A DNA stretch of 64,000 nucleotides from Azospirillaceae bacterium (GCA_031291675.1 JARLIO010000055.1:1-64000), one strand, 5' to 3'; shown: positions 19,213-28,836, counted from the stretch's first letter. The notes: a model not told the origin generated them from the letters alone. Numbers and translations: made by a program.

Positions 19213-20007
19213 ATGGAAAAGGCGTGGGTTGCTGAATTATTCGAGCGGGTGCGCAAGCGCAACCCCCTGGTTCACAACATCACCAACTTCGTCGCGATGG
19301 ATATCAGTGCCAATCTGCTGCTGGCCGCCGGCGCCTCGCCCGCCATGGTTCATGCCGAGGAAGAGGCCGCGGACTTCGCCCGGATCAGCGACGCCCTGGT
19401 CATCAATATCGGGACCCTGTCGCCGAGCTGGGTTGCCGCGATGGTCGCCGCGGCGACCGCGGCCCGCGACGCCGGCAAGCCCTGGGTCCTGGACCCGGTC
19501 GGGGTCGGGGCGACGGCCTTCCGCACCGCGACGGTTCATCGCCTGGTGGCACTGCGGCCCACGATCATCCGGGGCAATGCCTCGGAAATTCTCAGCATTG
19601 CCGGCGCCGAGGGCGGCGGCAAAGGCGTTGACAGTCGTGCCAACTCCGACTCCGCGCGCGCCGTCGCCCAACGCCTGGCCGCCGATCTGGGCACGGTGAT
19701 TGCCGTAACCGGCGCCGTGGACTATGTCACGGATGGCCAGCGCACATTCGCGATCGCCGGCGGCCACCCCTTGATGACCAGCGTCACCGCGGTCGGTTGC
19801 GCCGCGACAGCCCTGGTCGGCGCTTTTGTCGCGGTCGAATCCGACGCCGTGCGTGCGGCCGCCGCCGCCCTCGGTACTCTGGCCGTAGCCGGCGAGATCG
19901 CCGCGGAAGGTGCGGCCGGCCCGGGAAGCTTCCGGGTCCGGCTGCTCGACACGCTGGCTACTCTCGATACCGCCACGCTGACAGCCCGGTTGCGGCTGAC
20001 GGTGTGA
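19213..20007 (+). CDS. thiM: Hydroxyethylthiazole kinase
   Basis: 264 aa from ATG 19213, with AGAGGCTGGA upstream; a longer frame from 19117 is not supported. Motifs of ThiM: NPLVHNITNFVAMDISANLLLAAGASPAMVHA, WVLDPVGVGAT, IIRGNASEI and the catalytic-loop TAVGCAATALVGAFVAV. The usual GC(G/A)CxL loop is present with Cys. It phosphorylates 4-methyl-5-hydroxyethylthiazole, a salvage step of thiamine synthesis. No thiD or thiE neighbours and no TPP riboswitch motif upstream were seen. yajQ follows 30 bases later, probably co-transcribed. Confidence 0.94.
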   Translation: MEKAWVAELFERVRKRNPLVHNITNFVAMDISANLLLAAGASPAMVHAEEEAADFARISDALVINIGTLSPSWVAAMVAAATAARDAGKPWVLDPVGVGATAFRTATVHRLVALRPTIIRGNASEILSIAGAEGGGKGVDSRANSDSARAVAQRLAADLGTVIAVTGAVDYVTDGQRTFAIAGGHPLMTSVTAVGCAATALVGAFVAVESDAVRAAAAALGTLAVAGEIAAEGAAGPGSFRVRLLDTLATLDTATLTARLRLTV

Positions 20008-20037
20008 CGCCCCCCTCACCAACAGGAACTGTTCGCC

Positions 20038-20523
20038 ATGCCATCCTTCGACATTGTTTCGAAGACCGACCTTCAGGAAGTCGACAACGCGATCGCCAAT
20101 ATCATGCGCGAAGTTGATACCCGCTTCGACTTCAAAGGCGCGAAATGCTCGGTAACGCGTACCGAAAACGAGTTATTGATCCTCGCCGATGACGATCCGA
20201 AATTGAAGCAACTGCACGAATTGCTGAAGATCCATGCGACCCGGCGCAAACTGGTGCCCGGGGCCTTCGAATTCGGCAAGATCGAGAAGGCCGCCGGCGA
20301 CAGCGTGCGCCAAACGGTCACGATCAAACAAGGGATCGACAAGGAGTTGGCCAAACAGATCGTCAAGGCGATCAAGGACAGCAAATTGAAGGTCCAAGCC
20401 GCCATTCAGGGGGACGAGTTGCGTGTGAGCGGCAAGAAAATCGACGATTTGCAGTCGGTAATTGCACTGGTCAAGGAATTGAAAATCGAACAGCCGCTGC
20501 AATACGTCAACCAGCGCGAATGA
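20038..20523 (+). CDS. yajQ: YajQ-family nucleotide-binding protein
   Basis: 161 aa, full length. The opening MPSFDIVSKTDLQEVDNAI, then TRFDFKGAKC, KLVPGAFEFGKIEKA and QAAIQGDELRVSGKKIDDLQ are typical of YajQ, which folds as two ferredoxin-like domains. Members bind cyclic di-GMP (Xanthomonas) or nucleic acids and have been linked to virulence and stress control. Here it stands just upstream of a sensor kinase and a GGDEF protein that could make its ligand. Cytoplasmic. Confidence 0.94.
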   Translation: MPSFDIVSKTDLQEVDNAIANIMREVDTRFDFKGAKCSVTRTENELLILADDDPKLKQLHELLKIHATRRKLVPGAFEFGKIEKAAGDSVRQTVTIKQGIDKELAKQIVKAIKDSKLKVQAAIQGDELRVSGKKIDDLQSVIALVKELKIEQPLQYVNQRE

Positions 20524-20539
20524 CGCGCCCAACCCACCA

Positions 20540-20582
20540 GGGCCGATTTCCGGCCCCGGTGGCGCTCACCGGGCCCGGTTTT
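20540..20582 (+). terminator. Tandem hairpins after yajQ
   Basis: First stem GGGCCG/CGGCCC (20540-20556) with a 5-base loop, then a second stem CCCGGTG/CACCGGG (20555-20573). A short TTTT at 20579-20582 follows. Probable intrinsic terminator of the thiM-yajQ message. Confidence 0.5.
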
Positions 20583-20863
20583 CCCGTCGATGGCAGGCCG
20601 CCTGCCGCGGGGGGGCCGAACGGTGGTACGCGCGGCCGCGCCGATCTTTCTTCTTTTCAAGTTGTTTCAAACCAGCGTAACATTTATAACTTGTTCACGA
20701 GGCTGCTTCTGATCGTTCGGACTCTGCGATCAGGAGGGTATCCGCCTGTTATATTCAGAGTTACCGTCGCCTCTGGCGCGGAAAAATGCACAAGAAATAG
20801 GCACGAATCGTGTCATCACTGACCGGCCCTGACAACGAATGTCTGGCGAAAGGGCAATTGTTC

Positions 20864-23347
20864 ATGCTGTCGGGTATGCGGGTTTTCCATAAGTTATTAC
20901 TGATTTTCTCTCTCGATATGATTGCGGTTGTCTTCCTCGGATACAGCCTTGCCGAAGAAAAGTATATCGCGATTGATTTCGCCGAAAAGGAACTTGTCGG
21001 CAACGCCTATATCGACAGCATCCGTACGGCCCTCTCGAGTGTATTGCGCCGCGACAACCGCCACGATGTCGGTGAAGCCGCCCCGGGAGGCACTCTAGAA
21101 CCGGCCGCTCAAACCGGGAATGCCACGACAGCCGCCGCTCAGCTGGCACAGGCGCAAGCCGGGCTGCGCCGCGCCCAGGACACGCTGGGAACCGGCCTCG
21201 ACAGCGCGATTCTGGCGCGCGATGCCGTCGACGCATTGCAACCTCTCATAGGAACGGCGCCCGCCGATCCTGTTGCGATTCGCGAGGCGATCTCGGCGCT
21301 TCGCGCCCTCCTGGCCCGAGTCGGGGATAATTCGAACCTGATCCTTGATCCCGATCTCGACAGCTACTACACGATGTCGCTGGTGCTCCTGCGCTTTCCC
21401 GAATTGGTCGAGGCTTTGGTCGAACTCAACCATCTCGTCCGGGGGTCGACACCGACCGATGCCGCGGGTGACCACCGCACCATCGCCCTGCTGATCCTTC
21501 AGGGCCGGCTCTCGACCGTTGCCGCCGGGCTGGAGAATGACTTCAAGGCCGGAACCAGCGGCAATCCCGACGGCTCGCTCCAGCGCGCCCTGCACGACCG
21601 CTACGACCGGCTCCTGGCAACGATGACGCAGCTGAACCGGGATCTGCTGACGCTCGACCTGCACCAAGGTCCTGGCAATGTCGGCGTCGCAGGCGCCGAT
21701 CCGATCGACCATGCCCACAATCCCGATCCCGGCCTCGATCCCGGCGTTCTGGATGATCGGGTCGTCACCCTGCTCAACGACAGTGTCGAATCCTGGCGCG
21801 CCACATCAACCGCGCTGGACCGGCTGCTCCAGCAGCGGATCGACGGTTTCTACCATCGCATGTTTATGCATTTCGCGATCGCCGGCGGCCTGCTGGCGAT
21901 CATTTTCACCCTGGTTCTGACGGTGGCCCGGCGGATCGCGACACCGATCGCCCATCTGGCCGGCGTTGCCGAGCAGGTCCGTCGCGACAATGATTTCACC
22001 GCCCGGGCCACCTGGCGCAGCCGCGACGAGATCGGGCGCCTCTGTGACGCCTTTAATGCGATGCTGGAGCGCCTGCAGATCGAAACACAACGTGAGCAAG
22101 AAATGGCGGCGCGGGCCCGGGCCGCCGAAGCGCAGCACGACCTCATCGAGGCGATTCCCCTGCCGCTGCTGGTGACACGGGTCTCGGATGGCCGTGTGCT
22201 GCACATCAATCAGCCGGCGTCGGCGCTGCTCGGGCTCCCGCCGACCAATGGGGATGGCCCTGTGCCACAAAACGACTGGTTGTCACCGACCGACCGCGCC
22301 GGGCTGTTGGGCGAAGTCCAGAACAAGGGCTTCCTTGATGGCTTCGAGGCGGCGTGCGCCGGCCCGAACGGGTCGACGTTGTGGGCCCTGATCTCGGCGC
22401 GCCTGCTGACCTATCGCAACGAGACGGCGATCCTGACGACCCTGACCCCGATCAATGAACGCCGCCGCATCGAGGGCGAACTGCGCGCCGCCAAAAACAA
22501 TGCCGAGTTGGCCCTGACAGAATTGCGCGAGGCCCAGCGCAATCTGATCCAGTCCGAGAAGCTGGCTTCACTGGGCAGTCTGGTCGCGGGCGTGGCCCAT
22601 GAAATCAACACCCCGGTCGGGATTGGCCTGACCGGCGCCTCGGCACTGTCGGTCGAAACCACGCGGATCCGCCGCCTCTACCTGGCCGAAGAAATGGGCC
22701 AGGCCGACTTCGAGGATTTTCTTGGCTTTGCCGAACAGACCACGCAGCTTCTGCTGTCCAACATGGAACGCGCGGCCGCATTGATCCAAAGCTTCAAGCA
22801 GGTCGCCGTCGATCAGGTCAGCGACGAACGGCGCACCTTCGAACTCAGGGGCTATATCGATGAAGTCCTGACCAGTCTCCACCCGGCGATGCGCAAGAGC
22901 CATCTTCAGATTCATGTCGATGGTGCCGACAGGCTCGAAATGGACAGCTATCCCGGGGCGCTGTCCCAGATCCTGACCAACCTGGTGCTCAACGCCATCC
23001 TGCACGCGTTTGACGACGGCGACAGCGGCGAGGTCACAATTGCGCTGTCCGAGCCGACCCGCACCGAGGTCTCAATCCGATTCAGCGACAATGGCAAGGG
23101 TATCCCGGAAAGCTACCTGCATCGTATCTTTGATCCCTTCTTTACCACCCGCCGCGGCTCGGGGGGCTCGGGATTGGGCCTCCACATCGTCTATAATATC
23201 GTGACCGGAGCGTTGCAGGGACGGATCGATGTCGAAAGTACCGTCGGTTCCGGCACAACTTTCATTTTGACATTGCCGCGTGTTGTCGCGGGAAATTCTG
23301 TGCCGGACGTCAACACGTCCGGCGCCCTCTTGATGGTGCCGCAATAA
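20864..23347 (+). CDS. Membrane sensor histidine kinase (HAMP-PAS-HisKA-HATPase)
   Basis: About 827 aa from ATG 20864 (GAAAGGG upstream); a GTG at 20810 in frame is the other candidate. An N-terminal membrane helix (VFHKLLLIFSLDMIAVVFLGYSLA) is followed by a ~300-residue periplasmic region without a known domain and a second helix (FAIAGGLLAIIFTLVLTVAR). HAMP, PAS (LIEAIPLPLLVTRVSDGRVLHIN) and a coiled-coil lead into HisKA with SLVAGVAHEINTPVG, His near residue 579. The ATPase has LTNLVLNAILHAF, FSDNGKGIPE and GSGLGLHIVYNIV. It abuts the next gene directly (TAA then ATG), so the REC-GGDEF protein is the expected phosphoacceptor. The stimulus is unknown. Confidence 0.9.
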   Translation: MLSGMRVFHKLLLIFSLDMIAVVFLGYSLAEEKYIAIDFAEKELVGNAYIDSIRTALSSVLRRDNRHDVGEAAPGGTLEPAAQTGNATTAAAQLAQAQAGLRRAQDTLGTGLDSAILARDAVDALQPLIGTAPADPVAIREAISALRALLARVGDNSNLILDPDLDSYYTMSLVLLRFPELVEALVELNHLVRGSTPTDAAGDHRTIALLILQGRLSTVAAGLENDFKAGTSGNPDGSLQRALHDRYDRLLATMTQLNRDLLTLDLHQGPGNVGVAGADPIDHAHNPDPGLDPGVLDDRVVTLLNDSVESWRATSTALDRLLQQRIDGFYHRMFMHFAIAGGLLAIIFTLVLTVARRIATPIAHLAGVAEQVRRDNDFTARATWRSRDEIGRLCDAFNAMLERLQIETQREQEMAARARAAEAQHDLIEAIPLPLLVTRVSDGRVLHINQPASALLGLPPTNGDGPVPQNDWLSPTDRAGLLGEVQNKGFLDGFEAACAGPNGSTLWALISARLLTYRNETAILTTLTPINERRRIEGELRAAKNNAELALTELREAQRNLIQSEKLASLGSLVAGVAHEINTPVGIGLTGASALSVETTRIRRLYLAEEMGQADFEDFLGFAEQTTQLLLSNMERAAALIQSFKQVAVDQVSDERRTFELRGYIDEVLTSLHPAMRKSHLQIHVDGADRLEMDSYPGALSQILTNLVLNAILHAFDDGDSGEVTIALSEPTRTEVSIRFSDNGKGIPESYLHRIFDPFFTTRRGSGGSGLGLHIVYNIVTGALQGRIDVESTVGSGTTFILTLPRVVAGNSVPDVNTSGALLMVPQ

Positions 23348-25252
23348 ATGCCCAAGCTGGTTTTTGCCAACAAGAAAACCAAGGTTCCTCCCCCCAACGA
23401 CGATGACGGCGGGACCCCCTGGAAAGTCCTGATCGTCGACGACGATGCCGAGGTCCACGCAGTGACCCGCCTGGCGCTGCGCAACCTGAAATTCCACAAC
23501 CGCACGCTGGAGTTCCTGCACGCCCATTCCGGCAAGGACGCCGTCGCGTTGATCGAGCAGCATCGCGATATCGCGCTGATTCTGCTCGATGTCGTGATGG
23601 AAACCGACGATGCCGGGTTGCGCTTGGTCGAACATATCCGTGGCGAGCTGCGCAACCATAATGTCCGCATCGTGCTGCGCACCGGCCAGCCGGGCCAGGC
23701 GCCGGAAACCGAGGTCATCCACCGCTACGATATCAACGACTACAAAGCCAAGACCGAGCTGACCCAGCAGAAACTCTGCACCACCGTGGTCACAGCCTTG
23801 CGCGGCTATCGCGATCTTGTCGCGATCGAAACCAGCCGCAAGGGGCTGCGCAAGATCATCGAGGCCTCGGCATCGCTGATGCAGAGCGGATCGATGAAGA
23901 AATTTGCCAGCGGCGTCCTGACCCAGCTGGGCGGCCTGCTGGGGACATCCAACAGCGGCATCCTGTGTACCCAGGCCACGCCGGGCAGCATCGGCGATCT
24001 CGCCATTCTCGCCGCATCGGGACGCTTCGAGAATCTGGAAGACGCGACCGGGGACAAGCTCGACACCCTGGTCCGCGAACGCATCGCCGGCGCGGTGCGC
24101 AGCGGTACAACGATCTGCGAACCGGGCTACACCACACTGCATATGCGCGCGCTCGACGACCGCGATGTCCTGATCTATGTCGAGGCCGAAAGGCCTCTCA
24201 ATGATGTCGACCGATCCCTGGTCGAGGTGTTTGGCGCCAACATCGCGGTCTGCTTCAAGAATCTTGAGATGTTCGAGCAGACATTGCGGGACAACGAACG
24301 GCTGGAACAACGCGTCGCCGAACGCACCCGGGATCTGCACGAACGCGAGGAACGCCAACGGGCCATCCTGGAGGGCAGCCCGGTCGGTGCCGCCATCCTG
24401 CGGCTGTCCGACGGCGCGCAGTTGTTCGCCAACAGCCGCCTGTGCCATCTGCTCCAGGAATTCGCCGGTCCGACCGACGCGCCCCTGCTCGATATTCTGC
24501 TGGCCGACCCAACCGAAGGCGAACGCATCCGCGCTGCCATCGCCGGTCAGGGCGAGGTCAGTGATGCCGAGATCCAGATCGCCCGACCGGGCGGCGGCAC
24601 GTTCTGGGCGCTGCTGACCGCCCGGCCGATAACGATCAACGGCGAAGCGGCGGTCCTGGTCTGGCTCTACGACATTACCCTGCGAAAGCTTTTGGAACAG
24701 GAGCTGATGCGCCAGGCGACCCAGGACTATCTGACCGGCATTCCCAACCGCCGCCGTTTTCTGGAACTTGCCGAACAAGAGTTGCGACGGACCCAGCGCT
24801 ATCAACACCCGATGTCGGTGTTGATGATCGATATCGACCGCTTCAAAAACATCAACGATACGTTTGGTCACCAGGTCGGAGACGAGGCGATCCGGGTCAT
24901 CAGTGACACCTGCGTCAAGACCCTGCGCGCCCTCGACATTTTTGGCCGCATGGGCGGCGAGGAGTTCGCGGCCATCCTGCCGGAAACTCCCGAAGAGCAG
25001 GCCGTTCTGGTCGCCGAACGGATCCGCCAGGCGGTGGCCTCGGTGGCGCTACCGCTTGAGAGTGGCACGGTGCTGCACTTCACCGTCAGCATCGGCGTCG
25101 CCGCGCCGCATGAGGCCGAGGCCCTCATCGATCCCGCCCTGGCCCGTGCCGATTCCGCGCTCTACGACAGCAAATATGGTGGCCGCAACCGCGTCAGCCG
25201 GTTCACCATGGTCCGGCCCAGCGGTCTCGACGGCAAGCACAGCGATCTTTGA
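23348..25252 (+). CDS. Response-regulator diguanylate cyclase (REC-DUF3369-PAS-GGDEF)
   Basis: 634 aa, starting on the base after the kinase stop. REC domain: VLIVDDD and phosphoacceptor D81 in LILLDVVM. A middle domain of DUF3369/GAF type (residues ~170-320) and a coiled-coil (NERLEQRVAERTRDLHEREER) follow, then PAS (AILEGSPVGAAILRLSDGAQLF). The C-terminal GGDEF domain has an intact active site GGEEF at 536-540 and a product-inhibition I-site RALD at 527-530, exactly five residues before it. It should make cyclic di-GMP when phosphorylated and be feedback-limited. No EAL domain. Confidence 0.92.
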   Translation: MPKLVFANKKTKVPPPNDDDGGTPWKVLIVDDDAEVHAVTRLALRNLKFHNRTLEFLHAHSGKDAVALIEQHRDIALILLDVVMETDDAGLRLVEHIRGELRNHNVRIVLRTGQPGQAPETEVIHRYDINDYKAKTELTQQKLCTTVVTALRGYRDLVAIETSRKGLRKIIEASASLMQSGSMKKFASGVLTQLGGLLGTSNSGILCTQATPGSIGDLAILAASGRFENLEDATGDKLDTLVRERIAGAVRSGTTICEPGYTTLHMRALDDRDVLIYVEAERPLNDVDRSLVEVFGANIAVCFKNLEMFEQTLRDNERLEQRVAERTRDLHEREERQRAILEGSPVGAAILRLSDGAQLFANSRLCHLLQEFAGPTDAPLLDILLADPTEGERIRAAIAGQGEVSDAEIQIARPGGGTFWALLTARPITINGEAAVLVWLYDITLRKLLEQELMRQATQDYLTGIPNRRRFLELAEQELRRTQRYQHPMSVLMIDIDRFKNINDTFGHQVGDEAIRVISDTCVKTLRALDIFGRMGGEEFAAILPETPEEQAVLVAERIRQAVASVALPLESGTVLHFTVSIGVAAPHEAEALIDPALARADSALYDSKYGGRNRVSRFTMVRPSGLDGKHSDL

Positions 25253-25339
25253 TCCGGACGCGCGGTCTCGACGATCGTCGCGGTTGCCATCCAACCAAAC
25301 GATTGGTAGGGTGGGCGTCCCCAATTCGAAGGACCGGGC

Positions 25340-25936
25340 GTGACACAGAAAACCGATCGGGACACCGTCATCGAACGCGCGCTGGATCTGATCCGTCTGC
25401 GCGGCTACCACAAGACCACGATGAACGATGTCGCAGCCGCCTGTGGCCTGCTCAAGGGAAGCCTGTACCATTATTTCCCGGGCAAGGAAGCGCTTGCGGT
25501 GGCGGTGATGGAGCGGGTCTGCGAGACCTTCGTCAAACACATCGTCGACATTGCCCAGGACGAGGCGGTTCCGGTCGAAGCCCGGCTGGAAGCCATCATG
25601 GACGAAACCCGCAAGTATTTCCTGAGCCGCGAGGGCGGCTGCATCATGGGCAATGTCGCGCTCGAGGCCATCGACGCGGTTCCCGAATTCCGCCCCATCG
25701 TCCGGAAATATTTCAAGGACTGGATCGCGGCGCTCGCCCGGCTTTACGAAAGCCGGTTCCCCGCCAAGATCGCGTTACGCCAGGCGGAGCGCATCGTCGC
25801 GATGATCCAGGGTACGATCATGATGATGCGGGTTTATCAGGATAGCAGCATGTTCGAGATGGCGATCAGCGATATTCTGCGCGATTTCCGCGCAGCACCG
25901 GTGATAACGACCGAGGTGGCGTTCGCCGCGGCGTAG
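25340..25936 (+). CDS. TetR/AcrR-family transcriptional regulator
   Basis: 198 aa from GTG 25340, with AAGGA seven bases before. The N-terminal TetR HTH is clear: TVIERALDLIRLRGYHKTTMNDVAAACGLLKGSLYHYFPGKEALAVAV. The rest is helical ligand-binding (FLSREGGCIMGNVALEAIDAVPEF, typical of the TetR_C group near AcuR/NemR-like repressors; GGCIMGN keeps a Cys that can sense electrophiles). It follows the GGDEF gene by 87 bases on the same strand. Its target is not evident; no inverted repeat was found in the short upstream gap. Confidence 0.9.
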   Translation: MTQKTDRDTVIERALDLIRLRGYHKTTMNDVAAACGLLKGSLYHYFPGKEALAVAVMERVCETFVKHIVDIAQDEAVPVEARLEAIMDETRKYFLSREGGCIMGNVALEAIDAVPEFRPIVRKYFKDWIAALARLYESRFPAKIALRQAERIVAMIQGTIMMMRVYQDSSMFEMAISDILRDFRAAPVITTEVAFAAA

Positions 25937-26113
25937 CGGACGCTTCCCAGCGACAGCACGGCCGATGGCAGGGTTGCGCTGGTCTTCCCGCCGCCATTGC
26001 CCCATATTGATCGAGAACACCAGCCCGCGACGCGCGCGACACATCGCGGGTTGGGATCTGCGGTGACCGCCGCCGCGGCGCGCAAGGGCCGAAGCCGGCA
26101 GGACGTGTAAACG

Positions 26114-26138
26114 CAACGGTCATTTCTTGTGACCGTTG
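26114..26138. repeat. 25-bp inverted-repeat element, copy 1
   Basis: Perfect 9-base arms CAACGGTCA and TGACCGTTG with a 7-base spacer (TTTCTTG). A copy with two differences lies at 46695-46719. Both copies precede a + strand gene by about 80 nt (here the small membrane protein at 26223). The TTGTGA inside it could serve as a -35 with the symmetric arms as a regulator site. Confidence 0.6.
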
Positions 26139-26222
26139 TGAGGGCTCGCTCGATATTGGCGCGTTGCAGGCGCCGCGGCTGTGCCACGGTCTGGGCGGTT
26201 CCGACAACAATGGTGGAACGAC

Positions 26223-26420
26223 ATGGCGCCATCCAACAATGACGACGAGGACGAAGACGGCAACCGTCAGACCCGCAGTCTGGCCGGATTGGCGGTGATC
26301 CTGTTGCTGTGCGTCGCCAGCCTGTTCCTGATCCACCGCCTGACCGCGGTCAGCCGCACCGAAGACTGCCTGATGGCGGGCCACACCAACTGCGCCCCGG
26401 TGACCGTACCGGGGCGGTAG
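26223..26420 (+). CDS. Small single-pass membrane protein
   Basis: 65 aa from ATG 26223, with GGAAC five bases before; an open frame from 26181 has no ribosome site. A charged N-terminus (APSNNDDEDEDGNRQTR) is followed by one membrane helix (SLAGLAVILLLCVASLFLIHRL) and a short tail with two cysteines, EDCLMAGHTNCAPV. The helix plus DC-x-M-x-G-x-x-N-C tail recurs in many alphaproteobacterial small proteins of unknown function, as far as I recall. N-in, C-out topology is expected, so the cysteines would be periplasmic. It converges on the efflux operon 24 bases away. Confidence 0.7.
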   Translation: MAPSNNDDEDEDGNRQTRSLAGLAVILLLCVASLFLIHRLTAVSRTEDCLMAGHTNCAPVTVPGR

Positions 26421-26444
26421 CCCGAACCGGACGGGCGTTCGCTC

Positions 26445-27869
26445 TCACTTTTGCGTCACCGGCGCGTCGAACAGGGCGCCACCGCCCAGGGCCTTGTAGA
26501 GACCGATCACCGCCAGCACCTCGGCCAAATCGCTTTGAGCCAAGCTGTCGTCGCTCTGGAACACGGCGCGCTGGCTATCCAGAACTTTCAGGAAGTCGGT
26601 CAGGCCGCGGGCGTAAAGTTGCGTCGCATGATCCAGCGCCGTGCGTTCGTCCGCCGCGGCCGCTTCCAGCAGGGCACGGCGCCGGGCCTCGGTGGCGCGA
26701 TTGACCAGTTGGTCCTCGACATCCCGAAAGGCGATCCGGATCGCCTGTTGGTAGGCCAATCGATCCTGTTCGGCGACGGCCTGTGCCACCGCGATCCGCG
26801 CCCGGGTCCGACCGCCATCATACAGAGTCTGGTTGGCGGCGAGCCCAACGGACCACACCAGGCTTTCGCCCAGGAACAGGTCGTGGACGTTACTGACCAT
26901 CGGCCCGATCGCCAGGGGAATCTTGAAATGTGGGAACAGGTCGGCGGTGGCGACACCGATTTGTGCGGTCGCCGCCGCAAGGCGCCGCTCCGCCTGCTTG
27001 ATGTCCGGTCGGTTGCGCACCACCTCGGACGGCAGCGTCGCCGGCAGTTCCGGCGGCACGGGTATCGGCCGGCCAGGCGCGGTGAGCACCGGTTCCTGAT
27101 CGCCCGGGAAGCCACCGACCAGAACACTGATGGCGTGACTCAACCGCGCGATCGCAGCCTGGAGCGGTGGCAGCCGGCTCTCGGACGCCTCGACAGCGGC
27201 ACGGGCCCGCAACACATCGAGCTCGCGCCCCAATCCTGCGGTCAAGGCCCGCCGGGTCAAGGCCAGCATCTGGCGTTCGGCGGCGATGTTGCGTTCGGCA
27301 ATGGCGAGCCGGCTTTGGTCACTGCGCAGCGTCGCGTAATCGACGGCAATCTCGGCCAGCAGGCTGACCAGGATGGCGCGGCGGTCTTCGACCGACACCT
27401 CAACCTGGGCGTCGGCCGCCTCAACGGCCCGGCGCGTGCCGCCGAACACGTCAATCTCCCACGCCGCATCCAGGCCGCCTTCATAGGTCTTGTAGCCGCC
27501 GACACCCGGCGGATAAGTCAGCCTTTCGCTGGAACGCGCGCTGGTCCCGGATGCCTCGGCGGCAATCGTCGGCAACTCCGTTGCCGCCACGATGTCCCGC
27601 TCGGCCCGCGCTTCGACCAGTCGCTGCATCGCGCGCTTGAGATCGAGATTGCCGGCGATCGCCTGATCGATCAGCCGGTCGAGCAGCGGGTCGTCGAAGC
27701 GGCGCCACCACGCCGACAAATCCACCGGGCGAACCGGCGCATCCCCATCGGCGCAGACCTCGGTCCAATGATCGGGAACATCCGGCACCGACGCCTGATA
27801 GTCCGGCCCGACCGTGCAGCCGGCCGCGAGGCCGAGCATGAATAACGCGGCCAAATTCCGATATCTCAT
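26445..27869 (-). CDS. Outer-membrane efflux lipoprotein (NodT/OprM family)
   Basis: 474 aa from ATG 27869. Lipoprotein signal with lipobox LAAGC, followed by TVGPDYQ, as in RND-type outer-membrane factors. Two repeats of the TolC fold are recognisable (AERDIVAATELPTIAAEAS; RRALTAGLGRELDVLRARAAVEASESRLPPLQAAI; RPDIKQAERRLAAATAQIGVATADLFPHF; ARGLTDFLKVLDSQR). It forms the trimeric outer-membrane channel. The start overlaps the stop of the adaptor gene. It is the last gene of a five-gene unit, so this pump brings its own exit duct. Confidence 0.93.
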   Translation of the reverse strand: MRYRNLAALFMLGLAAGCTVGPDYQASVPDVPDHWTEVCADGDAPVRPVDLSAWWRRFDDPLLDRLIDQAIAGNLDLKRAMQRLVEARAERDIVAATELPTIAAEASGTSARSSERLTYPPGVGGYKTYEGGLDAAWEIDVFGGTRRAVEAADAQVEVSVEDRRAILVSLLAEIAVDYATLRSDQSRLAIAERNIAAERQMLALTRRALTAGLGRELDVLRARAAVEASESRLPPLQAAIARLSHAISVLVGGFPGDQEPVLTAPGRPIPVPPELPATLPSEVVRNRPDIKQAERRLAAATAQIGVATADLFPHFKIPLAIGPMVSNVHDLFLGESLVWSVGLAANQTLYDGGRTRARIAVAQAVAEQDRLAYQQAIRIAFRDVEDQLVNRATEARRRALLEAAAADERTALDHATQLYARGLTDFLKVLDSQRAVFQSDDSLAQSDLAEVLAVIGLYKALGGGALFDAPVTQK

Positions 27870-28825
27870 CACCGGACCCCGCCTCGGTCGGTGATTTCCC
27901 GGAGCCACGTCCAGGTTTCCTGCAGCCACGCCATCGGATTTCGCTTGGGATCACCCGCCAGGTCCAGCGCATCGCGGCCGATCGACACCGTGCAGGTCGT
28001 GCCGGCGATCAAGCTCATCCCTTCGGGGACGCGGTCGATCACCAGCTTCACCGGGACCCGCTGGGCCAATCGAACCCAGGTGAAGACCGGGTTGACCTGG
28101 GGCAGGCCGGCGCCATCGGGTTCGGCATTGGGGTCGGCGATGCCGCGACCGATACTCTCGACATGACCGGACAATGGCTGTTCGAACCCCATCAGTTGAA
28201 TGCGGGCCAGATCACCGCGATGGATCGCCCCCAGCTTGGTTTCCTCGAAATAGCCCACCACCCAAAATCGGTCGGCATTGACCAGGGCGATGCGGGGGAC
28301 ACCGACCGCCATGAAGTCGCCAACCCGAAGATTCAGATTGGTGACAAAACCATTGACCGGGGCATGAACCGTTGCCCGCTCCAGATTCAACTTGGCGATG
28401 TCAACCGCGACCTGCGCCGCGGCAAAGGCCGCCCCGGCGACCCCGGCGGTGTTGCGGGTGCGATCGATTTCCTCGGCGGAGACAACCCCGGTCATCCCGG
28501 CCCGCCGCCGCTGGTCGCTGAGCCGCTGATCGCGTTCCTGCCGGCGCTGATCAAGCTCGGCTTCGGCCTGGGCCAGTGCCAGGTGAAACCGGACGGGATC
28601 GACCTGAAACAGGACGTCACCCTTATGGACCATCTGGTTGTCGGTGACAGGCAGCGCGACAACGGTCCCGGCAACCTCTGAGGCGACGGCGACAACCTCG
28701 GCACGAACCCGGCCGTCCCGCGTCCAGGGCAGGACCATATAGTAACGCCACAGCGCGGCAACGAGGAACACGGCAACAGCAACGGTCGCCAAAGTGATGG
28801 CGACACGGATGACCTTCGCGAACAT
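27869..28825 (-). CDS. Membrane-fusion (adaptor) protein of AaeA/EmrA type
   Basis: 318 aa. One N-terminal membrane helix (VAITLATVAVAVFLVAALWRYYMVLPWTRDG), then a lipoyl half-motif VVALPVTDNQMVHKGDVLFQVDP, a short hairpin (residues 80-145), and the second lipoyl half ATVHAPVNGFVTNLNLRVGDFM followed by a beta-barrel (FWVVGYFEETKLGAIHRGDLARIQLMG). This size and WTRDGRVRAEVV match AaeA, the partner of FUSC-type transporters. It bridges the inner-membrane pump and outer-membrane channel. 11 bases follow the DUF1656 gene; it overlaps the outer-membrane factor gene. Confidence 0.93.
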   Translation of the reverse strand: MFAKVIRVAITLATVAVAVFLVAALWRYYMVLPWTRDGRVRAEVVAVASEVAGTVVALPVTDNQMVHKGDVLFQVDPVRFHLALAQAEAELDQRRQERDQRLSDQRRRAGMTGVVSAEEIDRTRNTAGVAGAAFAAAQVAVDIAKLNLERATVHAPVNGFVTNLNLRVGDFMAVGVPRIALVNADRFWVVGYFEETKLGAIHRGDLARIQLMGFEQPLSGHVESIGRGIADPNAEPDGAGLPQVNPVFTWVRLAQRVPVKLVIDRVPEGMSLIAGTTCTVSIGRDALDLAGDPKRNPMAWLQETWTWLREITDRGGVR

Positions 28826-28836
28826 GGATCAGGATC

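Noticed and set aside
23072-24871. 599-codon open frame antisense to the GGDEF gene
   Set aside because: Shadow of a real coding frame in GC-rich DNA; composition is non-protein-like and the opposite strand has clear domains.
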